Origin: Jiangella muralis
Lineage (GTDB): Bacteria > Actinomycetota > Actinomycetes > Jiangellales > Jiangellaceae
Direction of reading: 5' to 3'
DNA: 64,000 nucleotides
Assembly: GCF_001270745.1 (NCBI RefSeq)
Contig: NZ_LFXL01000010.1
Location: forward strand, 124,001-188,000
This document shows positions 27,588 through 35,754 of this stretch, piece by piece; position 1 is the first letter of the stretch; every line of letters begins with the position of its first letter. A program made the position numbers and the translations under genes. Under the pieces are notes generated by a model. That model worked only from the letters and a program-made list of their open reading frames with translations. It did not search any database and was not told the origin of the DNA.

Positions 27588-28530
27588 CTGGCCCCTCCAG
27601 GAACGCGGCCACCTCGGCCGTCGTCGGCATGGCGTCAGAGCAGGCCAGCCGGGTCGCGACGATCGCGCCGGCGGCGTTGGCGAATCGCACGGCATCGCCG
27701 AGGGGGCGTCCGTCCAGCAGCTGATGGCACAGCGCGCCGCCGAACGCGTCGCCGGCGCCCAGCCCGTTGAGCACGTCGACGAGGATCGGCGCGACCTCGT
27801 ACTCGCCGGTGTCGTCGACGGCGAGGACGCCCTTCGGGCCCTGCTTGACGACGGCGACGGCGACGCCGTGCTCCTCGCGCAGGGCTCTCGCCGCCGCGTG
27901 GGGATCGCGGGTGCCGACGGCGGTCTCGGCCTCGTCGACGTTGCCGACGGCGTGCGTGACGTGTTGGAGGGCCTGCTGGATGATCGGCCGGGCGGCCTCG
28001 CGCGACTCCCAGAACATCGGCCGCCAGTCGAGGTCGAGGACGGTGATGCCGTTCCGGCCGCGCGCCTCCAGCGCGGCCATCGTCGCCGACCGGCTCGGCT
28101 CCTGGCACAGCCCGGTGACCGTCGCCCAGAAGATGCCGGCGTCCCGGACCGCGTCGAGGTCCAGCTCATCGGTGTGGATCTGCAGGTCCGGCGCGGTCGG
28201 CGTGCGGCCGTAGAAGTAGATCGGGAAGTCGTCCGGCGGGAAGATCTCGCACAGCGTCACCGGCGTCGCGAGGTCGTCGACGGCCGTCACGAACCGGTCG
28301 TCGACGCCGTACCCCGTCAGCGCCTTGTGCACGAAGCGGCCGAGCGGGTCGGCGCCGGTGCGGGTGATGACGGCGGACCGGCGGCCGTGCCGGGCGGCGG
28401 CCACGGCGACGTTGGTGGCCGAGCCGCCCAAGTACTTGGTGAACGTCGTGACGTCTTCCAGGCCCACCCCTGCCTGATTCGGATAGATGTCGACGCCGAC
28501 GCGGCCGATGGTCAGGACGTCGTGGCTCAT
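27577..28530 (-). CDS. iolC: 5-dehydro-2-deoxygluconokinase
   Basis: PfkB-family kinase that phosphorylates 2-deoxy-5-keto-D-gluconate. It has 317 residues, with the first PfkB signature region FTKYLGGSATNVAVAAARHGR, and the ATP/anion-hole motif GLGAGDAFGGALCHQLL, whose Asp is the catalytic base. Some organisms fuse IolC to the aldolase; here the two are separate but overlapping genes. The ATG overlaps the iolG stop by 4 nt. Confidence 0.94.
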   Translation of the reverse strand: MSHDVLTIGRVGVDIYPNQAGVGLEDVTTFTKYLGGSATNVAVAAARHGRRSAVITRTGADPLGRFVHKALTGYGVDDRFVTAVDDLATPVTLCEIFPPDDFPIYFYGRTPTAPDLQIHTDELDLDAVRDAGIFWATVTGLCQEPSRSATMAALEARGRNGITVLDLDWRPMFWESREAARPIIQQALQHVTHAVGNVDEAETAVGTRDPHAAARALREEHGVAVAVVKQGPKGVLAVDDTGEYEVAPILVDVLNGLGAGDAFGGALCHQLLDGRPLGDAVRFANAAGAIVATRLACSDAMPTTAEVAAFLEGPDVR

Positions 28531-29525
28531 GCCCTGATCTCCTCGATGGTGACCATGCGGCCTTCGTTGCGGGACAGCGTGGCGGCCTCGGCGACGTAGA
28601 AGCTCTCCAGCGCGTCGGCGACGGTGCACGGGCTATCCCGCTCGCCCCGGGCGACGTCGACGAACGCGGCGATCTCGGCCTCGTAGGCGGGCCGGAACCG
28701 GGACCAGAACTCGCGGAACGGCGTGCCGCCGGGGAACGTGACGCCGGGTTCGGCGGAGGTCAGCGCGGCGTGCTCGTCCAGCCCGACGACGTACGTGCCG
28801 GCGGTGCCCGCGACCTCCATGCGCACGTCGTAGCCGGCGCCGTTGTAGCGCGACCCCTGCAGCGTCGCCAGCGTGCCGTCGTCGAGCGTCAGCACGGCCG
28901 CCGACTCGTCGACGTCGCCGCTGGCGGCGAAGACCTCGGCGCCGCGGTTCGCGCCCGTGGCGTACACCGTCGCGACCTCGCGGCCGGTGACCCAGCGCAG
29001 GATGTCGAAGTCGTGGATGTGGCAGTCGCGGTAGATGCCGCCGGAGGTCGGAACGTACGACGGGTGCGGCGGCTCGGCGTCGGCGGTGATCAGGTGCAGC
29101 CGGCGGACCTCGCCGAGCGTGCCCGCGCGGACCGCCTCGCGGGCGGCGACGTAGCCGGCGTCGAACCGGCGCTGGAAGCCGATCTGCGTCGCGACGCCCG
29201 CCGCCTCGACCGCGGCCAGGACGGCGCGCGTCCCGGCGACGTGGGAGGCGACCGGCTTCTCGCAGAACACCGGCAGCCCGGCCGCGGCGGCGGCGATCAT
29301 CAGCTCGGCGTGCGCCGACGTGGCGGCCGCGATGACGACCGCGTCGACGTCCGTGAAGGCGTCCGCCGGTGTCGCCACGGCCTCGACGCCCAGTTCGGCG
29401 GCGACCTTGCCGGCCCGGACCGGATCGGCGTCGGCCACCCGGACCGCCGTCACCGCCGGGTGGTCGCGCACCACCTGGGCATGCGCCGCCCCGATGCGGC
29501 CGACTCCGACGAACCCCACACGCAT
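28527..29525 (-). CDS. iolG: Inositol 2-dehydrogenase
   Basis: Oxidises myo-inositol to scyllo-inosose with NAD. The Gfo/Idh/MocA protein has 332 residues, the IolG size, with RVGFVGVGRIGAAHAQVV, EKPVASHV, and the C-terminal catalytic segment GGIYRDCHIHDFDILRWVTG (Asp and His of the IolG active site). The ATG at 29523-29525 has GGAG upstream; a longer version would cross the operator at 29541. First gene of the iol operon and divergent from a LacI-type regulator. No inosose dehydratase gene (iolE) is seen in this operon. Confidence 0.92.
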   Translation of the reverse strand: MRVGFVGVGRIGAAHAQVVRDHPAVTAVRVADADPVRAGKVAAELGVEAVATPADAFTDVDAVVIAAATSAHAELMIAAAAAGLPVFCEKPVASHVAGTRAVLAAVEAAGVATQIGFQRRFDAGYVAAREAVRAGTLGEVRRLHLITADAEPPHPSYVPTSGGIYRDCHIHDFDILRWVTGREVATVYATGANRGAEVFAASGDVDESAAVLTLDDGTLATLQGSRYNGAGYDVRMEVAGTAGTYVVGLDEHAALTSAEPGVTFPGGTPFREFWSRFRPAYEAEIAAFVDVARGERDSPCTVADALESFYVAEAATLSRNEGRMVTIEEIRA

Positions 29526-29540
29526 GCGCACTCCTTCGAC

Positions 29541-29554
29541 TTTGTCTAGACAAA
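29541..29554. promoter_or_regulatory. Perfect 14-bp palindrome upstream of the inositol operon
   Basis: TTTGTCTAGACAAA, a perfect palindrome 15 bp before the iolG start and about 100 bp before the divergent regulator. Likely operator of that regulator. Confidence 0.6.
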
Positions 29555-29651
29555 CTAACATGCTGACGAACTCTGCTCGTGCCGTCCTGCGAACCGCGCC
29601 AGGCCCCGAGGTCTATCGTGGAAGCGCATTCCTTCGGACGACGGGAGACTC

Positions 29652-30692
29652 ATGGCCGAGCAACCGCGCGGTTCGGTCACGCTGATGGACGTCGCGGCCC
29701 GGGCCGGCGTCTCGCTGGCCACCGCGTCGCGCGCGTTGAACGGCAGCACCCGCAAGGTCGGCGACGACCTGCGCGAGCGCGTCCTCGCCGCCGCCCGCAG
29801 CCTCAATTATGCCGCGAACGCGCAGGCCCAGGCCATGGCGCGGGGGCGCACCAACGTCGTCGGCCTGGTGGTGCACGACATCGCCGACCCCTACTTCTCC
29901 TCCATCGCCGCCGGTGTCATGGAGGCCGCCGAGGGGCAGCGCGTCCTCGTCACGCTCGGCAGCACGCTGCGCCGCCCCGAGCGCGAGGTCGACTACCTCG
30001 TCGCCCTGCGCGGGCAGCGCAGCCGCGCCGTCATCCTCGCCGGCAGCCGCATGGACGACAGCCCGGTCGCCGACGCGCTGCGCCGCGAGATCGACATCTT
30101 CGAGAACGACGGCGGCAACGTCGTCGCGATCTCGCAGAAGCAGCTGCCCGTCGACACCGTCGTCATCGAGAACCGCCTCGGCGCCCGCGACCTCGCCACG
30201 TCGCTGGTCGGGCTGGGCTACCGCCGCTTCGGCGTGCTGGCCGGGCCCGACGCCGTTCTGACGGCGCGCGACCGCGTCCACGGATTCCGCGAGGGTCTCG
30301 GCCGCTCCGGCATCGACCTCGACCCCGCGTTCGTCGTGCACGGCGCGTTCACCCGCGACGGCGGCCACCAGGCCATGAGCGCCCTGCTCGGCCGCATCGG
30401 CGAGCTCGACTGCGTCTTCGCCGTCAACGACGTCATGGCCGTCGGCGCCATGGTGGCCGCGCGCGAGCACGGCCTGGAGATCCCCCGCGACCTCGGCCTC
30501 GCCGGCTTCGACGACATCAGCACCCTGCGCGACGTCAACCCGGCCCTGACGACGGTCCGGCTACCGTTGGAGAAGGTCGGCGCGTCGGCGTTCGAGCTGG
30601 TGATGAGCGCCGCCGACCGCACCAAGCCACGTACCCGGCGCATCAAGGGCGAGGTCGTCCTCCGCCAGAGCACCCGCACCACCGCACCCTGA
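29652..30692 (+). CDS. LacI-family regulator of the inositol operon (predicted)
   Basis: Repressor of 346 residues. The DNA-binding head is VTLMDVAARAGVSLATASRALN with the hinge NYAANAQAQAMARGRTN; the sensor domain contains VVGLVVHDIADPYFSSIAAGV, RRFGVLAGPDAVLTARDR, DCVFAVNDVMAVGAMVA and LAGFDDI. The ATG follows GGGAG. Its place divergent to iolG, with a perfect palindrome between, makes it the probable inositol-responsive regulator. The effector is not visible from sequence. Confidence 0.93.
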   Translation: MAEQPRGSVTLMDVAARAGVSLATASRALNGSTRKVGDDLRERVLAAARSLNYAANAQAQAMARGRTNVVGLVVHDIADPYFSSIAAGVMEAAEGQRVLVTLGSTLRRPEREVDYLVALRGQRSRAVILAGSRMDDSPVADALRREIDIFENDGGNVVAISQKQLPVDTVVIENRLGARDLATSLVGLGYRRFGVLAGPDAVLTARDRVHGFREGLGRSGIDLDPAFVVHGAFTRDGGHQAMSALLGRIGELDCVFAVNDVMAVGAMVAAREHGLEIPRDLGLAGFDDISTLRDVNPALTTVRLPLEKVGASAFELVMSAADRTKPRTRRIKGEVVLRQSTRTTAP

Positions 30693-30702
30693 CCCGCGAC
30701 TT

Positions 30703-30848
30703 CGTCACCTGATCGTTTCGCCGAAGATGATCAGGTGACGGAAACGCCCGGCGTTCGCGCGTTGTGTCACCTGATCATCTCCACGATGCGGACACAAAAC
30801 GATCAGGTGACGAAGACGCGGCAAATCTGAGCGATACGTCACCTGATC
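30703..30848. repeat. Cluster of five alternating GATCAGGTGA/TCACCTGATC units
   Basis: TCACCTGATC at 30705, 30767 and 30839 alternates with GATCAGGTGA at 30729 and 30801. Neighbouring units can pair as hairpins with 10-12-bp stems (30703-30740; 30801-30850) or in alternative pairings. It lies downstream of the regulator stop; a single pair of the same word forms the terminator at 397-444. Possibly a terminator cluster or a small intergenic repeat family. Confidence 0.75.
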
Positions 30849-30875
30849 GTCGGCCTCCGGCGTGTTGCGTCCGCG

Positions 30876-31012
30876 GGTAAGCGCCTTCCCTATTTGGGCA
30901 GGTGGCACGACTAATTCGCCCCGAACCGCCCGCCACCAGGAGACATCCCCGCCGCACCAGAGGTTGCGCGCCCGCGCCGCGACGCCGTACGGTGTGTGGG
31001 CAAGCGCTTTCC
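30876..31012. promoter_or_regulatory. Two LacI/CRE-like sites upstream of the three-gene operon
   Basis: GGTAAGCGCCTTCC (30876-30889) and GGCAAGCGCTTTCC (30999-31012) differ at two positions; the second contains the palindrome AAGCGCTT and ends 12 bp before the start codon. The form is that of operators for LacI-family proteins. The 110 bp between them show no gene. Confidence 0.5.
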
Positions 31013-31024
31013 ACAGGAGGTGGC

Positions 31025-32176
31025 ATGGCAGTCAAGTCGCTCGGTGTCGTGATGAACGGCGTCACCGGCCGCATGGGATACCGGCAGCATCTGGTCCGGT
31101 CGATCCTCGCGATCAACGAGCAGGGCGGGGTCGAGCTGTCCGACGGCTCCCGCGTCACGCTCGACCCGGTCCTGGTGGGCCGCAACGAGGAGAAGCTGCG
31201 CGACCTCGCGACACGGCACGGCCTGGAACGCTGGACCACCGACCTCGACACCGCACTCGGCGACGCCGCGAACGTCGTCTACTTCGACGCCCAGCTGACC
31301 TCCGTGCGCGAGGAGGCGATCGTCAAGGCGATCGACGCCGGCAAGCACGTCTACACCGAGAAGCCGGTGTCCGAGACCGTCGAGGGCGCGCTGACGCTGG
31401 CCAAGCGGGCCAAGACGGCCGGAGTGAAGAACGGCGTCGTCCACGACAAGCTGTTCCTGCCCGGGCTGCTCAAGCTGCGCCGGCTGATCGACAGCGGGTT
31501 CTTCGGCCGCATCCTGTCGGTGCGCGGCGAGTTCGGCTACTGGGTGTTCGAGGGCGACTGGCAGCAGGCGCAGCGGCCCAGCTGGAACTACCGCAGCGAG
31601 GACGGCGGCGGCATCGTCGTCGACATGTTCTGCCACTGGGACTACGTGCTGACGAACCTGTTCGGCCGGGTCGAGGCGGTCACCGCGCGCGCCGTCACGC
31701 ACATCCCGGAGCGGTGGGACGAGCGCGGCCGGCGCTACGACGTCACCGCCGACGACGCCGCGTACGGGATCTTCGAGCTCACGGGCGGCGTGGTCGCCCA
31801 GTTCAACTCGTCGTGGGCGGTCCGCGTGCACCGCGACGAACTGCTGGAGTTGCAGGTCGACGGCACGCTCGGCAGCGCCGTCGCCGGGCTGCACCACTGC
31901 GTCATCCAGCCACGCACCGCGACGCCGCGGCCCACGTGGAACCCCGACCTCGCCGACGAGCAGCGTTACCGCGAGCAGTGGCAGGACGTGCCCGACAACG
32001 CGCCGCCGCAGAACGGCTTCAAGGCGCAGTGGGAGCAGTTCGTGCGGCACGTCGTGGAGGACGGCCCGCACCCGTACGACTTCCTCGCTGGGGCCCGCGG
32101 GGTGCGGCTCGCGCAGGCCGGGCTGCAGTCGTCCGACGGCGGCTGCCGGGTGGAGTTGCCGGAGTTGACGCTGTGA
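31025..32176 (+). CDS. Gfo/Idh/MocA family oxidoreductase
   Basis: Predicted NAD(P)-dependent sugar oxidoreductase of 383 residues. It starts with SLGVVMNGVTGRMGYRQHL, an insertion-containing nucleotide-binding motif reminiscent of dihydrodipicolinate reductase, then EKPVSETVEGAL (about 120) and GGGIVVDMFCHWDYVLTNLFG in the catalytic domain. The ATG has AGGAGG upstream. First gene of an operon whose three members recur together in actinobacteria as far as I know; substrate undetermined. Confidence 0.87.
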   Translation: MAVKSLGVVMNGVTGRMGYRQHLVRSILAINEQGGVELSDGSRVTLDPVLVGRNEEKLRDLATRHGLERWTTDLDTALGDAANVVYFDAQLTSVREEAIVKAIDAGKHVYTEKPVSETVEGALTLAKRAKTAGVKNGVVHDKLFLPGLLKLRRLIDSGFFGRILSVRGEFGYWVFEGDWQQAQRPSWNYRSEDGGGIVVDMFCHWDYVLTNLFGRVEAVTARAVTHIPERWDERGRRYDVTADDAAYGIFELTGGVVAQFNSSWAVRVHRDELLELQVDGTLGSAVAGLHHCVIQPRTATPRPTWNPDLADEQRYREQWQDVPDNAPPQNGFKAQWEQFVRHVVEDGPHPYDFLAGARGVRLAQAGLQSSDGGCRVELPELTL

Positions 32177-33321
32177 CCGGCCTCGAGCTGCGGCTGCCGG
32201 GGGCGGACGGCGCGCTGCGCGCGTACACCATGAACACGCCGGGCTCGTGGGAGCGGCCGGCGGCACCGTTCACGTCGCGGGTCGCGTTCGCCGCCGCGCA
32301 CGTCGTCGCCGACCCGCTGGGCGAGAACCGGCCCGGCGCGCCCGCCGTCATCGACTGGGAGCACACGCTGGCGTTCCGGCGGCACCTGTGGTCGTACGGG
32401 CTGGGCGTCGCCGAGGCGATGGACACCGCGCAGCGCGGCATGGGCCTGGACTGGGCGGCGACGCAGGAGCTGATCCGGCGCGGCGCGGCCGAGGCGCGGG
32501 CCGTGGGCGGGCGCATCGCGGCCGGGGCGGGGACCGACCAGCTGACCGGTCCCGCGTCCCTCGATGCCGTGGTGGCCGCCTACGAAGAGCAGCTCGCCGT
32601 CGTCGAGGACGCCGGCGCGCAGGTCATCCTCATGGCCAGCCGCCAGCTGGCCGCCGTCGCGACCGGCCCGGACGACTACCGCAAGGTCTACGACCGGCTG
32701 CTCGCGCAGGCGTCGGCGCCGGTGATCCTGCACTGGCTGGGGCCGATGTTCGACCCCACGCTGGCCGGCTACTGGGGCGCGTCGGACGTCGCCGCCGCTT
32801 CGGACCAGGTGGTCGCGCTGATCGAGGACCACGCGGCGAAGGTCGACGGCATCAAGGTGTCGCTGCTGGACGCCGCGTTCGAGGAGGCGCTGCGGTCGCG
32901 GCTGCCCGCCGGGGTCCGGCTGTACACCGGCGACGACTACAACTACCCGGCCCTGATCCGCGGCTCGTCCGACGCGCTGCTCGGGATCTTCGCGGCCATC
33001 GCGCCGGCGGCGTCGGCGGCGCTGCAGGCACTCGACCGCGGCGACCTCTCCGCGTACGACGACGCGTTCGCCCCGACCGTCCCGCTGGCCCGGCAGGTGT
33101 TCGGCGAGCCGACCTATTACTACAAGGCCGGCATCGCGTTCCTCGCCTGGCTGTCCGGCCTGCAGCCGGGGTTCGTCATGGTCGGCGGGCTGCAGAGCGC
33201 GCGGTCGCTCCCCCACCTGGTGCGCACGTTCGAGCTTGCCGACGCGGCCCGGCTGTTCCCGGATCCACCGCTGGCGGCCGCCCGGTTCACGTCGCTGCTG
33301 TCGGCCTACGGGGTGGTGTGA
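32173..33321 (+). CDS. DUF993 / dihydrodipicolinate-synthase-like TIM-barrel protein
   Basis: A 382-residue protein of the DUF993 family, related to class I lyases such as dihydrodipicolinate synthase. Candidate catalytic residues are a Lys in KVDGIKVSLLDAAFEEAL (Schiff-base position of the fold) and a Tyr-rich GDDYNYPALIRG segment; QVILMASRQLAAVA forms an earlier strand. A retro-aldol or dehydration step on a keto-sugar produced by the preceding oxidoreductase is a reasonable inference. The GTG start overlaps the previous stop (GTGA). Confidence 0.82.
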   Translation: MTGLELRLPGADGALRAYTMNTPGSWERPAAPFTSRVAFAAAHVVADPLGENRPGAPAVIDWEHTLAFRRHLWSYGLGVAEAMDTAQRGMGLDWAATQELIRRGAAEARAVGGRIAAGAGTDQLTGPASLDAVVAAYEEQLAVVEDAGAQVILMASRQLAAVATGPDDYRKVYDRLLAQASAPVILHWLGPMFDPTLAGYWGASDVAAASDQVVALIEDHAAKVDGIKVSLLDAAFEEALRSRLPAGVRLYTGDDYNYPALIRGSSDALLGIFAAIAPAASAALQALDRGDLSAYDDAFAPTVPLARQVFGEPTYYYKAGIAFLAWLSGLQPGFVMVGGLQSARSLPHLVRTFELADAARLFPDPPLAAARFTSLLSAYGVV

Positions 33322-34139
33322 TGGACCGGCTGTCGCTGAACCAGCGGACCACCGAGCGGTGGTCGGTCGCCGAAGCCGTCGACGGATGCGTCCGGGCCGG
33401 CATCGGGTCGATAGGGCTGTGGCGCGAGCCGGTCCAGTCGTGCGGCGTCGCGGCGGCGGCCCGCATGGTCGCGGACGCCGGCCTGCGGGTGTCGTCGCTG
33501 TGCCGGGGCGGATTCATCACCGCGTTCCCCGGGCCCGGCCGCGACGCCGCGCTGGACGACAATCGGCGGGCGATCGAGGAGGCCGCCATGCTGGGCGCGG
33601 ACTGCCTCATCATGGTGGTCGGCGGGCTGCCGTCCGGGTCGCGGGACCTGGCCGGGGCGCGGGCCCGCGTCGCCGACGGCATCGCCGCACTGATCCCCGA
33701 CGCCGAGGCCGCGGGCGTCCAGCTGGCACTGGAACCCATGCACCCGCTCTACTGCGCCGACCGCGGCGTGCTGTCGACGCTCGACCAGGCCCTGGACCTG
33801 GCCGCCCCCTTCACCCCGTCGTCCGTCGGCGTGGTCGTCGACACCTTCCACGTCTGGTGGGACCCGGTGATCGAGGCGGCCATCGCCCGGTCGGCGGGGC
33901 GCATCTCGAGCTTCCAGGTGTGCGACTGGATCACCCCCTTCCCCGCCGACGCCCTGCTGTCGCGCGGCATGATGGGCGACGGCCACATCGACTTCCGGCA
34001 CCTCCGCCGACTGGTCGAAGCGGCCGGGTACGACGGCCCGATCGAGGTCGAGATCTTCAACGCCGACCTCTGGGCCGCCGACCCCGACGAGGTGGTCGCC
34101 CTCATGCGCAAGCGCTACGAGGAACACGTCCTCGGCTGA
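33321..34139 (+). CDS. Sugar phosphate isomerase/epimerase-like TIM-barrel protein
   Basis: A 272-residue xylose-isomerase-like barrel. Metal-ligand regions are QLALEPMHPLYCADRG (Glu), VGVVVDTFHVWWDP (Asp/His), MMGDGHIDFRHLRR and IEVEIFNADLW (Glu). The start overlaps the preceding stop in TGATG. Such enzymes epimerise, isomerise or dehydrate keto-sugars, and an inosose-dehydratase-like activity is conceivable since the nearby iol operon lacks iolE, but the sequence is not clearly IolE. Last gene of the operon. Confidence 0.85.
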   Translation: MDRLSLNQRTTERWSVAEAVDGCVRAGIGSIGLWREPVQSCGVAAAARMVADAGLRVSSLCRGGFITAFPGPGRDAALDDNRRAIEEAAMLGADCLIMVVGGLPSGSRDLAGARARVADGIAALIPDAEAAGVQLALEPMHPLYCADRGVLSTLDQALDLAAPFTPSSVGVVVDTFHVWWDPVIEAAIARSAGRISSFQVCDWITPFPADALLSRGMMGDGHIDFRHLRRLVEAAGYDGPIEVEIFNADLWAADPDEVVALMRKRYEEHVLG

Positions 34140-34212
34140 CCCTGAACCGATTGGGAACCGGGCCCCCTCGCCTGCTAAAGTTCAGCGTCGGCCGGAACGT
34201 TCGGTTCGCCGA

Positions 34213-34288
34213 TCCCGCATAGCTCAATTGGCAGAGCATCTGACTGTTAATCAGAGGGTTCCTGGTTCGAGTCCAGGTGCGGGAGCCA
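34213..34288 (+). tRNA. tRNA-Asn (anticodon GTT), integration site of the AICE
   Basis: Complete cloverleaf: acceptor TCCCGCA/TGCGGGA, D arm GCTC/GAGC, anticodon arm TCTGA-CTGTTAA-TCAGA, T arm CCTGG-TTCGAGT-CCAGG, discriminator G and encoded CCA. Its 3' half is the left copy of the element's 70-bp direct repeat, so insertion left the gene intact. Confidence 0.97.
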
Positions 34289-34318
34289 AACACCAAGGTC
34301 ACAGGCCAGAGGGCTGTT
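34249..34318. repeat. Attachment-site repeat, left copy (attL)
   Basis: Seventy bases identical to 48302-48371. It spans the anticodon-stem 3' side through CCA of tRNA-Asn and 30 bp beyond. The integrase gene ends 25 bp further on. Confidence 0.92.
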
Positions 34319-34342
34319 TGGCTCCACCCGCGAGGCCACACC

Positions 34343-35530
34343 TTACCCACAGTTTTCCCCCTGGGCGGCCTCGCCGAGCGCACGCTCCAACGCCTCGGCG
34401 GCGGCAGGGTTGAGCACCCGCCGGCCCATGTAGACGTCCTGAGTCATCGACGGCCGAGCGTGCCCGAGCTGATCCGCGACCTGACGCGCCGAGTGCCCCG
34501 CGTCGTCCAGGACGGTCGCCGTCGTCTTGCGGTAGGCGTGCGATGTGATCCACGACATGGCCTCCTCTCCCCTGGCGTCGCGGATCGCCCGGCTCGCGTT
34601 GGACGGATCGCGGAACCCGCCGATGCTGTCCGGGAACACCGGTCTGTCGAGCTGAGTTCCGGGCACGAAGCGACGGCGCAGCATGGCGACACCGAGCGGC
34701 GGGAGCAGCAATAGCCGCTCGTTGCGATTCTTCGTCCACTTGCGCAGCAGACCCTCACCGTTCACGCGGATGATCGTGTGCGTGATCTCGACCGTCCCCG
34801 ACACCAGGTCGACCTGACTCCACAGAAGCGCCAGCGCTTCACCGATCCGGCAGCCGGTCGACAGCATGAACACCGTCAGGTCGGGGAGATCACGCCGAAC
34901 CGCCAGCTCGTCAGCTCGCAGCGCAGCCAGCCAGGCGGCAGCCTCGCCATCGTTCAGCGCCCGCGCCTGCTTCGACCGCGTCTCGATCTGCTCGACCTCG
35001 CGGACCGGATTCGCGAAGACCGCACCGCGCCGCACGGCCAGGCCCATGATCCCGGAGATGACGCTCCGGCAGGTCTTGGCTGTCGGTCCGCCCGCATCCG
35101 TCGCGATCTTGCCGATGACACGGTCCAGCAGCGGCGTCGTGACCTCTCCGAGGCGGACCTCAGCCAGCGCCGGGAGGACATGGTTCCTCAAGTGCTTGCG
35201 GTAGGTGTCGAGCGAGCCCGGCGAGCGCTTGTCGGCCTCCACCTGCTTGCGGAACCGTTCCAACCACAGATCCGCCGCCTCGGAGAAGCGATGCGTGGCC
35301 GTCAGCTCTCCCCCGCGGCCTCCCCTGGCACGCTCGGTCAGCTTCGTCCGCAGCGCGTTCGTCGCGGCTGTCTTGGTCTTGCCGTGCGCCTCAACCGGCC
35401 GAGTCCGACCGTCGAAGTCCCGATAGAGCGTCCTGGCCATGTGACGGATCGGCTTGCCGGCGTCGTCGACCTTCGCGACGTAGACGCGGATCTTGCCCCA
35501 GGTGCCGAGGGGCATGGGTGCGCGGGCCAT
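34343..35530 (-). CDS. int: Tyrosine site-specific integrase
   Basis: Catalyses insertion into and excision from tRNA-Asn. It has 395 residues: an N-terminal arm-binding region, a SAM-like core-binding domain (FSEAADLWLERFRKQVEAD to about 190) and the catalytic domain. Catalytic residues are Arg in STGCRIGEALAL, His-x-x-Arg in SHAYRKTTATV, His in QLGHARPSM and the nucleophile Tyr in QDVYMGRR. The ATG overlaps the xis stop (ATGA), so both are co-expressed. A truncated homologue lies in the same position relative to the second att copy. Confidence 0.95.
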   Translation of the reverse strand: MARAPMPLGTWGKIRVYVAKVDDAGKPIRHMARTLYRDFDGRTRPVEAHGKTKTAATNALRTKLTERARGGRGGELTATHRFSEAADLWLERFRKQVEADKRSPGSLDTYRKHLRNHVLPALAEVRLGEVTTPLLDRVIGKIATDAGGPTAKTCRSVISGIMGLAVRRGAVFANPVREVEQIETRSKQARALNDGEAAAWLAALRADELAVRRDLPDLTVFMLSTGCRIGEALALLWSQVDLVSGTVEITHTIIRVNGEGLLRKWTKNRNERLLLLPPLGVAMLRRRFVPGTQLDRPVFPDSIGGFRDPSNASRAIRDARGEEAMSWITSHAYRKTTATVLDDAGHSARQVADQLGHARPSMTQDVYMGRRVLNPAAAEALERALGEAAQGENCG

Positions 35531-35718
35531 CACGCGGCCTCGGTCACCGAGTCCAGCCACGCTTCGACAGCAGCGGGCCGGTACCGCAGGTTGCGGCCGA
35601 CGCGAGCTGCGGGCGGGCCGTACTTCTTCCACCGCCACTGATACAGCGTGGCCACGGGGACACCGAGGTAGTCGGACACGTCCCGCGGGGTCCACAACGG
35701 TTCTGCCTGCACAGTCAT
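35530..35718 (-). CDS. xis: Excisionase / MerR-like helix-turn-helix protein
   Basis: Small DNA-binding protein of 62 residues that biases the integrase toward excision. The sequence LWTPRDVSDYLGVPVATLYQ followed by WRWKKYGPPAARVGRNLRYR is the winged-helix signature of the AlpA/excisionase group. It directly precedes int with a 4-nt overlap and follows rep by 36 bp. Confidence 0.9.
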   Translation of the reverse strand: MTVQAEPLWTPRDVSDYLGVPVATLYQWRWKKYGPPAARVGRNLRYRPAAVEAWLDSVTEAA

Positions 35719-35754
35719 CGTGTTCCTCCAAGTAGGTCTTCCTGGTTCCGGGGT

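Noticed and set aside
34102-34383. Minus-strand open frame across tRNA-Asn.
   Set aside because: Antisense to the tRNA and gives the same artefact peptide; not a gene.
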